From Candidatus Kerfeldbacteria bacterium (GTDB taxonomy: Bacteria > Patescibacteriota > Patescibacteriia > UBA9570), in assembly GCA_016182495.1 (NCBI GenBank), contig JACPGK010000020.1, forward strand, positions 1 to 62,218: a stretch of DNA of 62,218 bases. The letters are read 5' to 3'. The translations under genes and the position numbers were made by a program. The notes below the pieces were generated by a model, which did no database searches, had not been told where the DNA came from, and saw nothing but the letters and a program-made list of their open reading frames with translations. Shown here in pieces: positions 26,544 to 32,553 of the stretch. Positions within the stretch are counted from its first letter, which is position 1, and each line of letters starts with the position of its first letter.

Positions 26544-27638
26544 ATGCAGCGCTTGTTAAAAAATTTTTTACGGTTGGTAAAAATTTCTAGCCCATCAGGT
26601 AGCGAGGCAGTGATTCGTAAAGTAATGATTACTCAACTTCGCCAGTTGGGTGTAAAAATTACCGTCGATCACGCCGGTAATGTCATTGGCCGGCTGGCCG
26701 GATACGGCCAGTTAAAATCAGCCCCACCGTATTTGTTATCGGCTCATTTAGATACAGTTCAACCGTGTAGTAAAGTAAAACCGGTAGTGCGCGGCAGTGT
26801 TATTATGTCGGATGGCAGCACCATTTTAGGAGCCGATGATAAAGCCGGTTTAAGCATTATTATAGAAGTGTTACAGCAGTTACATGATCAGCCGGTGGCT
26901 CACCTACCACTTGAGATTGTGTTGACTGTTGGTGAAGAAACCTACACCGCTGGCGCTCGCCAACTTGATATCAGCAAATTACATTCCGCTACCGGTGTGA
27001 CAGTGGATGGCACTACCATTAACTGCCTGAACAATGCGTCACCCGGCATTGCCTTAATTGATGTAACAGTGCAAGGCAAAGCTGCTCATTCGGGTATGGA
27101 GCCTGAACAAGGGATTAGTGCCATTCACATTGCTGCCGCTGGCATTGCCCGCATGAAACTTGGCCGCATTTCAAGCAGCACTACTGCTAACATCGGGTTT
27201 ATTAGTGGTGGCAGCAATCGTAATTCCATTCCTGATCGCGTTACCATTCAAGGTGAAGTGCGCAGTCATTCACCCGTGCAGTTAGAACAGCAACTCGAGC
27301 GCATGCACAAAGCGTTAGAAGATGCCGCTGAACAGTATGGTGGTACTTTGCATATTAACAGCCAGTTCGTAGTACCAAGTTACAGCTTAAAACCAATTAA
27401 TCCAGCTTTGCGCAAAGTACGCACGGTGTTAGAACGCCAGCTTGGGCAAGCGGTTGATTTAATCCAAAGTTGCGGTGTATCCGATGCCAATATTTTTAAC
27501 CATAAAGGTATTACCGTGGTTGATGTTGGTACCGGCGTGCAGCGGCCACATACGGTAGCCGAGCAGATTGATTTACGTGATATGGAAATGATTACCCGAG
27601 TGGTGTTTGATTTAATTGACACAAGCAATGTCTTTTGA
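26544..27638 (+). CDS. M20-family metallopeptidase (PepT-like)
   Basis: A 364-residue M20 peptidase close to the tripeptidase PepT group. Zinc ligands and catalytic residues are seen in LLSAHLDTVQP, LGADDKAGLSIIIEV, VGEETYTAGARQLD, GVTVDGTT and, at the C-terminus, HTVAEQIDLRDM. The dimerisation domain is marked by GKAAHSGMEPEQGISAIHIAA. There is no signal peptide, so it is probably a cytoplasmic aminopeptidase for small peptides. It has native codon usage and no Shine-Dalgarno, in contrast to the GC-rich gene just upstream. Specificity (tripeptidase versus other M20 substrates) is not certain. Confidence 0.88.
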   Translation: MQRLLKNFLRLVKISSPSGSEAVIRKVMITQLRQLGVKITVDHAGNVIGRLAGYGQLKSAPPYLLSAHLDTVQPCSKVKPVVRGSVIMSDGSTILGADDKAGLSIIIEVLQQLHDQPVAHLPLEIVLTVGEETYTAGARQLDISKLHSATGVTVDGTTINCLNNASPGIALIDVTVQGKAAHSGMEPEQGISAIHIAAAGIARMKLGRISSSTTANIGFISGGSNRNSIPDRVTIQGEVRSHSPVQLEQQLERMHKALEDAAEQYGGTLHINSQFVVPSYSLKPINPALRKVRTVLERQLGQAVDLIQSCGVSDANIFNHKGITVVDVGTGVQRPHTVAEQIDLRDMEMITRVVFDLIDTSNVF

Positions 27639-27773
27639 TAGTCTGTGCGGCAATATTGTTATTGCATCCAGGAGCGTGTTTATAAGGCTTTTTTGTAGCT
27701 ATACTTGTAAATACACTCCCGGCTGCGCACCCGAAGAACTGGGTCGCGTGTTGCCCGGGGGAGCAAGAAGATC

Positions 27774-27923
27774 ATGACCACTCCCACTCCATCCACCCCT
27801 CCCGACCATCCTCCGACCCCTACCCCCACCCCCGTTCCCGCCGCGCCCCTGGTCACTCCGCCGCCCCCCCCGCGGAACGTCTCCCCCCAGGATGAGGAGG
27901 CGTGGCGCCACCACTTCGAGTGA
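27774..27923 (+). CDS. Small proline-rich GC-rich ORF
   Basis: A 49-codon ORF too short for many gene finders. The product is Pro/Thr-rich (MTTPTPSTPPDHPPTPTPTP, later LVTPPPPPRNV) with an acidic-aromatic end (SPQDEEAWRHHFE). A GGGGGAG at 27757-27763 lies 10 nt before the ATG. Codons are almost all C/G-ending, as in the gene at 26026. The leader contains CACTCCCGG at 27714-27722, also found upstream of the 26026 gene, and its CTCCC could pair with the GGGAG of the ribosome site. A 12-codon run of Thr/Pro pairs suggests an unstructured peptide. Function unknown; coding status is probable because of the ribosome site and codon bias. Confidence 0.55.
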   Translation: MTTPTPSTPPDHPPTPTPTPVPAAPLVTPPPPPRNVSPQDEEAWRHHFE

Positions 27924-27933
27924 CAACCGGGAA

Positions 27934-27967
27934 GGGGACGGTACGCTACACTAAGCGCGCCGTCCCC
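27934..27967 (+). terminator. GC-rich hairpin after the Pro-rich ORF
   Basis: GGGGACGG at 27934-27941 pairs perfectly with CCGTCCCC at 27960-27967; inside, CGC and GCG extend the stem. It lies 11 nt after the stop codon. No T-run follows, so it may be a terminator of the donor type or a 3' stabiliser. Confidence 0.45.
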
Positions 27968-28078
27968 AACCCCCTTCTAATAAAATTTTCAAAATACATC
28001 ACCATGGCAGCATTTTTCACCTAACCTTTGCCGTTTTCTTGTCAATGCTGGCCGGTGCACATTCTGTAGAAAAAAGCA

Positions 28079-28107
28079 TTGAAATTACTGGCCAAAAATG
28101 ATACACT
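28079..28107 (+). promoter_or_regulatory. Promoter of a candidate non-coding RNA
   Basis: TTGAAA at 28079-28084, 17-nt spacer, extended -10 TGaTACACT with TACACT at 28102-28107. No start codon follows at a useful distance. Confidence 0.65.
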
Positions 28108-28113
28108 ACCATT

Positions 28114-28311
28114 GCCTTATCTTGAACCTTACACCACTTTCTACAATCCTTTCTCTTCGGGAGTCTAACATCGTTGTGATCTAGTGAGACGACAACCATT
28201 CAGCCGTTGTTTCAAATGATTGCACCTGCAGACACCCACCTAAAACCAGAGGGGAGTGGATTTGGTCTCGGATAAGGCCCAAATGATCCCAGCACACTGC
28301 TGGGGTTTTTT
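28114..28311 (+). ncRNA. Candidate structured non-coding RNA (~200 nt)
   Basis: The stretch is framed by a good promoter (28079-28107) and a strong intrinsic terminator (28288-28311) and holds no credible ORF. The ends pair: GCCTTATC near 28117-28124 with GATAAGGC near 28271-28278. Further in, CCACT pairs with AGTGG, and the central part has a CTC-TTCGG-GAG hairpin and an ACAAC/GTTGT hairpin. The overall shape, a long closing stem with interior loops and about 170-200 nt, resembles 6S RNA in outline, but I see no sequence signature that proves it. The family remains unassigned. Confidence 0.45.
28288..28311 (+). terminator. Strong intrinsic terminator
   Basis: CCCAGCA at 28288-28294, loop CAC, TGCTGGG at 28298-28304, then G and six T. 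It ends the candidate RNA. Confidence 0.85.
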
Positions 28312-28319
28312 GTAACTAA

Positions 28320-28422
28320 AACCTCATCCCCGACCCTTCTCCTATTTAGGAGAAGGGTGCCCGTACAGCAATATTCCCCCCCCTTCTCTTCAGTAGGAGA
28401 AGGGGGTTAGGGGGATGAGGTT
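28320..28422 (+). repeat. Compound palindromic repeat upstream of the DUF559 gene
   Basis: Outer inverted repeat AACCTCATCCCC at 28320-28331 and GGGGATGAGGTT at 28411-28422 (12 bp perfect). Inside are two further hairpins: ACCCTTCTCCT/AGGAGAAGGGT at 28333-28358 (11 bp, loop ATTT) and CCCCCTTCTC/GAGAAGGGGG at 28379-28406 (10 bp). A degraded relative, GGGGTTAAGATAGGGG through GATGAGGTG, follows the DUF559 gene at about 28883-28915. Palindromic CCTTCTCC-type repeats beside small nuclease genes are a recurring mobile arrangement in bacteria. Confidence 0.7.
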
Positions 28423-28423
28423 C

Positions 28424-28452
28424 TTGAAGATAACAGGCAAATCTGTTAAACT
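28424..28452 (+). promoter_or_regulatory. Possible promoter of the DUF559 gene
   Basis: TTGAAG at 28424-28429, 17-nt spacer, TAAACT at 28447-28452. A terminator lies between it and the DUF559 ATG, so expression would need read-through. Confidence 0.5.
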
Positions 28453-28471
28453 TGTTAAAGTAATGATGAGC

Positions 28472-28493
28472 GCTCCCGGATGGGGGCTTTTTT
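28472..28493 (+). terminator. Terminator abutting the DUF559 start codon
   Basis: GCTCCC at 28472-28477, loop GGAT, GGGGGC at 28482-28487 (one G-U), then six T at 28488-28493. The ATG of the nuclease gene follows immediately at 28494. Confidence 0.75.
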
Positions 28494-28889
28494 ATGCGCT
28501 ATTATCAAAGTACTGCTCAAGAACGTCAGTTGCAAAAACAACTTCAAATACTAGCACAACAGTTGCGTTACGAACCTACTTTGGCAGAGCAGTTATTGTG
28601 GCAGTATTTAAAGGGTTATAAGACGTTTCCAGTACGATTTCGACGCCAATATGTAATTCATACTTTTATTGTCGATTTTTGTTGTGTTGCTAAAAAATTA
28701 GTGATCGAACTAGATGGAGCAATACATAACAAGCAACGAATTCGAGATCATGCCCGAGATGATATTTTAAAACAGTATGGTTTTACAGTACTACGCTTCA
28801 GTAATGAAGCAGTACTCTATACTATTAATGCTGTAGTAGAAAAAATTTCCTCACTCCTGAAAAGAAGAGGAATACAAGGGAGGGGTTAA
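28494..28889 (+). CDS. DUF559 / Vsr-like endonuclease-fold protein
   Basis: A 131-residue DUF559 protein. The signature EPTLAEQLLWQYLKGYKTFPVRFRRQYVIHTFIVDFCCVAKKLVIELDGAIHN gives the restriction-endonuclease-like core: Glu in AEQLLW, Asp in FIVDF and Glu-Asp in VIELDG. RDHARDDILKQYGFTVLRFSNEAV completes the family pattern. DUF559 proteins are related to Vsr mismatch nucleases; substrates are mostly unknown. It lies between copies of palindromic repeats and starts in the T-run of a terminator, so it may belong to a small mobile unit. Codons are native-like, unlike the GC-rich genes around it. Confidence 0.85.
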   Translation: MRYYQSTAQERQLQKQLQILAQQLRYEPTLAEQLLWQYLKGYKTFPVRFRRQYVIHTFIVDFCCVAKKLVIELDGAIHNKQRIRDHARDDILKQYGFTVLRFSNEAVLYTINAVVEKISSLLKRRGIQGRG

Positions 28890-28914
28890 GATAGGGGAAG
28901 TGGGACGATGAGGT

Positions 28915-28959
28915 GTTTATGTTAACGTCCATTGACATAAACGTAAAAATCGGCACAAT
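28915..28959 (+). promoter_or_regulatory. Promoter and possible operator of the cyclase gene
   Basis: TTGACA at 28932-28937 and a weak CACAAT at 28954-28959 (16-nt spacer). An 8-bp inverted repeat, GTTTATGT at 28915-28922 and ACATAAAC at 28935-28942, covers the -35 and could bind a repressor. Confidence 0.5.
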
Positions 28960-29011
28960 GTGTGGGCTTTCAACAGCCGCTGCCTGACGGACGGCGGACA
29001 AAGGAGATCAC

Positions 29012-30802
29012 ATGGCTATAACGACACTGCCTGTGATTAATATTGGTCGTAGTCCGTCACAGTCTTCGGACGTGGCGGATGTTGGAGTTGGTAATTTCAT
29101 CGCCATGGAAAGCTACCTCCAAAGCGAGCAATTCGCTGTTGGTGGTATTGACTTTTCCACGGCACTAACGCGGCTATGGGCAGCGTTGCCTACCGGCTGG
29201 ACACGTGAACACGTGTTCGATGCCAAGTGGGTGCCGTTGTCGGTGTATGCCGCGGTAGAGCTGCAGCTGGCTCGCCTGGTAGGTGACCCAGCTAGGTTGG
29301 TTGAGGCAGCCCAGTATGGGGCGGTGCGCTCCAAGTATGGCGGCAAGTTCGCCATTTCGGATCGCTTCACCCTTGGGTTGTACGCAATCAGCCCGCAGAT
29401 GTTTCATGCCCAGGTAGTGCCTCGGGCCACTGGGATGTTCAATATCAACAAGAGAACAGAAGTGCTACAGAGTTCTCCCACCAGTGTGACCTATCGCCTG
29501 ACGTACGTTCAGGAGTCAACTGGTGTGCGGTTGCGTAGCCCCCGCGAGGATCATCGCTCTCTGCAGTGGTGGGCTCCTGGGTTTACGTCCGCTCCTTCCA
29601 AGGAACGGGGAGAGTTCTCTCACATCACCAGGGTGTTGGTCGAACTCGATCTGCCCTGGTTGTTCGAGGACAACCGCGAGTTCATCGCTGATTCGTGTCA
29701 CTACGAAATCATCGGCGATGAGCTCTGTCTTAATGGGCAAGTGGTGGCTCAACGTATTTCGCTTTTTTTAGATGACTCCGGTTACTTCACTGCGCGGGAA
29801 AATATCGGCAGACCAAGCCGACCCGCTTGGGAAGTAATCAAGGATGTCATCGTGACTGCTCCAGATGGGCATGCCTGGGTGGTAGCTTACCAAGGAGAAT
29901 TGTATTGCCCCGAAGCTGGGTGTAGCATCTTCCGCTATACCTGGAATCGGATCGGCAAGATTTTCTCTTGGCGGTTGTTCACCATCCTGCTGCATATGAT
30001 CTCAAAAAAGCGGGCGCAAAAGGGCGAACAGGAAATCCTGGAACGCCTTGACGTAGCGCTGGCTCAAGAGATCGCAGCGCTGGAGCGACTCGGTTTGCAG
30101 TCAAGTGAGGCCGGGCTGTATCCAGATGCCCGCTTCATGAAGGCTGCTGCCGATGGCCGGTTGGAAGGCATTGCCATTGAGCGCCCGGTGGTGCTGGTGT
30201 TCGACATCCGTGGCTGGACGCGGACATCGCGAGCCATGGGTTCCGAACAGGTGGCTGCACGAATCATGCAGCCGTTCATGAATCGGGTGAATCAGGCAAT
30301 TGCTGCCTACCGGCCAAATGTGTGGGATACGAACCCCCCATACGGCGTACCAATCGCCTACCTCTTCAATCATACTGGAGATGGTGTGGCCATTGTGTTC
30401 TACAACGCCGAAGAAGGGTCTCTCGTGAATCTTAGCCTCACTGTGGCGCAGCAACTCCATGCTGCCATCGGTGAGCTGATGGATCACGAGAGTCGTCCCA
30501 TGGTCGGGCGGTGTGGTATCGCTTCGGGTGACCAGGTGGTCATGTACGAGGTTGGTACCGCGCAAGGCAGCCGTCGGTTGTGCTTCAACGGCAACGCCAT
30601 TAACCTGGCGGCCCGTTGCGAAGCAGCCGGTAAGTTGCCTGATATGGCTGCCCCTGAAACTTTCCCCACCACCCTGATGCCGACTGCTTTGGCCGATCTT
30701 GAGATCGTGTCACAGCATGCGGCCTTCGTGAATGTGGGGGCGACTGACCTGCCCGGTGTTGGGTTAGTCCGCCTTTCTCGGGTGGTGGATCCGCGGGAGT
30801 GA
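29012..30802 (+). CDS. Class III adenylate/guanylate cyclase domain protein
   Basis: A 596-residue protein. Residues ~385-595 are a class III nucleotidyl cyclase domain: VLVFDIRGWTR with the first metal Asp, HTGDGVAIVFY with the second, VGRCGIASGDQVV, and GNAINLAARCEAAGK with the Asn and Arg that contact the transition state. Catalysis therefore looks possible; ATP versus GTP cannot be decided by eye. The first ~380 residues match nothing I recognise and contain no clear transmembrane segment. The gene has AAAGGAG 5 nt before its ATG and C/G-ending codons, both foreign to this genome. No cNMP-binding protein is nearby. Probable horizontal transfer. Confidence 0.85.
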   Translation: MAITTLPVINIGRSPSQSSDVADVGVGNFIAMESYLQSEQFAVGGIDFSTALTRLWAALPTGWTREHVFDAKWVPLSVYAAVELQLARLVGDPARLVEAAQYGAVRSKYGGKFAISDRFTLGLYAISPQMFHAQVVPRATGMFNINKRTEVLQSSPTSVTYRLTYVQESTGVRLRSPREDHRSLQWWAPGFTSAPSKERGEFSHITRVLVELDLPWLFEDNREFIADSCHYEIIGDELCLNGQVVAQRISLFLDDSGYFTARENIGRPSRPAWEVIKDVIVTAPDGHAWVVAYQGELYCPEAGCSIFRYTWNRIGKIFSWRLFTILLHMISKKRAQKGEQEILERLDVALAQEIAALERLGLQSSEAGLYPDARFMKAAADGRLEGIAIERPVVLVFDIRGWTRTSRAMGSEQVAARIMQPFMNRVNQAIAAYRPNVWDTNPPYGVPIAYLFNHTGDGVAIVFYNAEEGSLVNLSLTVAQQLHAAIGELMDHESRPMVGRCGIASGDQVVMYEVGTAQGSRRLCFNGNAINLAARCEAAGKLPDMAAPETFPTTLMPTALADLEIVSQHAAFVNVGATDLPGVGLVRLSRVVDPRE

Positions 30803-30822
30803 AAAAATCAATGGAGGACGAT

Positions 30823-30857
30823 GGCCCTAGGCGTGCGCAACTAATGCACCCGGGGCC
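30823..30857 (+). terminator. GC-rich hairpin after the cyclase gene
   Basis: GGCCC at 30823-30827 pairs with GGGCC at 30853-30857, with inner GG/CC and GTGC/GCAC steps around a GCAACTAAT loop. No T-run follows. Like the hairpin after the Pro-rich ORF, it looks like a terminator or 3' stem of a GC-rich donor. Confidence 0.45.
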
Positions 30858-30868
30858 TCGTTCATATC

Positions 30869-30897
30869 TAGACAAGCTCTTAAAAAAATGCTATACT
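30869..30897 (+). promoter_or_regulatory. Promoter of the PlsC-HAD gene
   Basis: TAGACA at 30869-30874, 17-nt spacer, extended -10 TGcTATACT with TATACT at 30892-30897. It places transcription start near 30904 and decides the start codon at 30912. Confidence 0.72.
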
Positions 30898-30911
30898 GTG
30901 GCAAAATATTT

Positions 30912-32357
30912 ATGGATGAAGTCGAGTCGATTACTATTCGAGATAAAATTTTAGGCCTAAGAGTATTTATACTATTCAGCGCCTTATTAACAGCGGAAAT
31001 TATTCCGCTGCTTTTATTTGAAAAATTATTAGCCACCGAACAGCGCAGTGCCCTATGGCGTTTAGTCGCTCAACACAATTGTAAAATTTTTTTAAAGCTG
31101 TGGGGCGTACAACTTACCACCGTGGCCCAACCACAACATTCATCGCCGGTGATTTACACCTGTAATCATCCCAGCATGATTGATGGTTTTATTTTGTTCG
31201 GCTTGCTAGGTTCGAATGTAATTGCCTTAACGGCGCCCTTTACCAGTTTTGGATTCCCGTTTAATTATTGGTTTAAACAGATGGGTTTTATTGATATTCA
31301 ACGCGATAAAGATGATGTGTTTAATCATCCCACAGCCAATACCCGCGAACAAGCTTTCCGTAAATTGTTTAACTATTTGACCGAAGGCAAATCGTTGTTG
31401 ATTTTTCCGGAAGGGCACGTCGAGCGCGCCCATCAGTTACACTATGTGCACACTGGCGTAGCCCGCATTTCATTACAGGCCAAAGTGCCGGTGCAAGTAA
31501 TGACGTTATCGGGCATGGAACAAGTGTACCTTAATAATTTTGCTTTGCGACGTGGTCAATTAACGGTGCGATTTGGTCGTTGTTTAGAACCGCCAGCCGT
31601 ATCACACTATGTGCCGTTTCGCAAAGTGGTGCCGTTTTATGCCAAAGATATGGAGCGCAGCCTAGTAGCTATTTTACCGCTGCGTTATTTGCCGGAATAT
31701 TATCAAACTGTCGGGCAAGGAGTAGCGGCCTTTGTTGATATCGACCATACGTTATATGAAGGCTATTCACAAAAAGATTTTGTGCGTTATTTATTAAAAC
31801 ATAAATATGTGTCGCGGACGTTACCATTAAAAGCGCTGTGGTGGATTATGTTAGAAAAAATGCAGCTGATGCCTCACCACCAATTGATGCGCCAATCATT
31901 GGGGTTGCTAAAAGGTTTATCAGTGAAAGAGGTTGATCAATGGTGTGATGATTTTTTTAAGGATATTGCCGTGCATAAAATTAATCACCACCTGATGCCT
32001 AATTTGAAAGATCATTTAGCCCAGAACCACATTGTTATTTTAGTGAGCGAGGCCATTCACCCGTTAGCTAAATTATTTAAAGAGTACGTTAAAGCTTCAG
32101 TATCACTCGATACGGTGTTGCAAAAACGGGCTGGCCATTATACCGGTACCGTTGAACGCTTAAATTACCATTTCACTAAAGCCGAACTGGTCGAAAAATT
32201 CGCTCACGATTTTGGCATTGATTTGAAAAAAAGTTACGCTTACACCGATTCTATTAACGATCTGCCGTTGTTGTATTCTGTGCGCCATAAAATGGTGGTG
32301 AATCCCGATAAAAAATTGCGCCCAGTTGCTCAACAACAGCGTTGGCAAGTGTTGTAA
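30912..32357 (+). CDS. Fused acyltransferase (PlsC-like) - HAD-IB phosphatase
   Basis: A 481-residue two-domain protein. The ATG at 30888 would lie before the -10 box, so I use 30912. Residues ~1-250: hydrophobic N-terminus, then the acyltransferase motifs NHPSMID (HX4D) and FPEGHVERAH, as in 1-acylglycerol-3-phosphate acyltransferase. Residues ~265-481: HAD subclass IB with AFVDIDHTLYEG (DxD nucleophile), LVSEAIHPLA and YTDSINDLPLL. Known bacterial HAD-PlsC fusions usually have HAD first; here the order is reversed. It probably acts on membrane lipid precursors at the inner leaflet; the phosphatase substrate is unknown. Confidence 0.85.
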   Translation: MDEVESITIRDKILGLRVFILFSALLTAEIIPLLLFEKLLATEQRSALWRLVAQHNCKIFLKLWGVQLTTVAQPQHSSPVIYTCNHPSMIDGFILFGLLGSNVIALTAPFTSFGFPFNYWFKQMGFIDIQRDKDDVFNHPTANTREQAFRKLFNYLTEGKSLLIFPEGHVERAHQLHYVHTGVARISLQAKVPVQVMTLSGMEQVYLNNFALRRGQLTVRFGRCLEPPAVSHYVPFRKVVPFYAKDMERSLVAILPLRYLPEYYQTVGQGVAAFVDIDHTLYEGYSQKDFVRYLLKHKYVSRTLPLKALWWIMLEKMQLMPHHQLMRQSLGLLKGLSVKEVDQWCDDFFKDIAVHKINHHLMPNLKDHLAQNHIVILVSEAIHPLAKLFKEYVKASVSLDTVLQKRAGHYTGTVERLNYHFTKAELVEKFAHDFGIDLKKSYAYTDSINDLPLLYSVRHKMVVNPDKKLRPVAQQQRWQVL

Positions 32358-32367
32358 AGTAGCAGTC

Positions 32368-32396
32368 TTGACAGCTCCAGAGTTATGGTTTAGGGT
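32368..32396 (+). promoter_or_regulatory. Promoter of the leucine operon
   Basis: Perfect TTGACA at 32368-32373, 17-nt spacer, TAGGGT at 32391-32396. The -10 is weak but the leader ATG at 32404 lies 7 nt after it, the standard distance for leaderless genes in this window. Confidence 0.7.
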
Positions 32397-32403
32397 AGAT
32401 GTA

Positions 32404-32478
32404 ATGTTCAACCAAACTTTTCAACAACTCCTTAGCCTTCTTACCCTTCGCACACCGGTGGGCAGTGAGGCCTTGTAA
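32404..32478 (+). CDS. leuL: Leucine leader peptide
   Basis: A 24-codon ORF immediately upstream of leuA: MFNQTFQQ, then LLSLLTL at codons 9-15 (five Leu of seven, mostly CTT), then RTPVGSEAL and TAA. Leu-rich leader peptides are the hallmark of leu operon attenuators in enteric bacteria. The ATG at 32404 is 7 nt after the -10, so the leader is probably translated from a leaderless message. An overlapping ATG-TAA at 32399 is a dead end. The stop is followed by an antiterminator/terminator pair. Confidence 0.85.
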   Translation: MFNQTFQQLLSLLTLRTPVGSEAL

Positions 32479-32537
32479 TTAAGAACAACTAGCAATTCGT
32501 TCTGCAGCTTCCCACACCGGGAGGTATTTTTTATTTT
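32455..32537 (+). promoter_or_regulatory. Leucine operon transcription attenuator
   Basis: CCGGTGGG at 32455-32462 can pair with CCCAcaCCGG at 32511-32520 (two bulged bases): the antiterminator. CTTCCC at 32508-32513 pairs with GGGAGG at 32519-32524 (one G-U), followed by ATTTTTTATTTT: the terminator. They share 32511-32520. The first antiterminator arm lies 6-26 nt after the Leu codons, so a ribosome stalled at the first Leu codons would leave it free. Confidence 0.78.
32507..32537 (+). terminator. Attenuator terminator before leuA
   Basis: Six-base stem 32508-32513 with 32519-32524, loop ACACC, then a T-rich run to 32537. leuA starts 17 nt later. Confidence 0.78.
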
Positions 32538-32553
32538 AGTACTACATCAAACT

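Noticed and set aside
28114-28311. 6S RNA
   Set aside because: The length and end pairing fit, but no conserved 6S sequence could be recognised and 6S is too variable to call by eye; left as an unassigned RNA.
28320-28422. CRISPR-like or IS terminal repeats
   Set aside because: The repeats are palindromes within one compound element; no transposase or target-site duplication is visible.
30803-30960. Short ORF beginning ATGGAGGACGATGG after the cyclase
   Set aside because: It runs through a hairpin and the next promoter without homology or codon bias; chance ORF.
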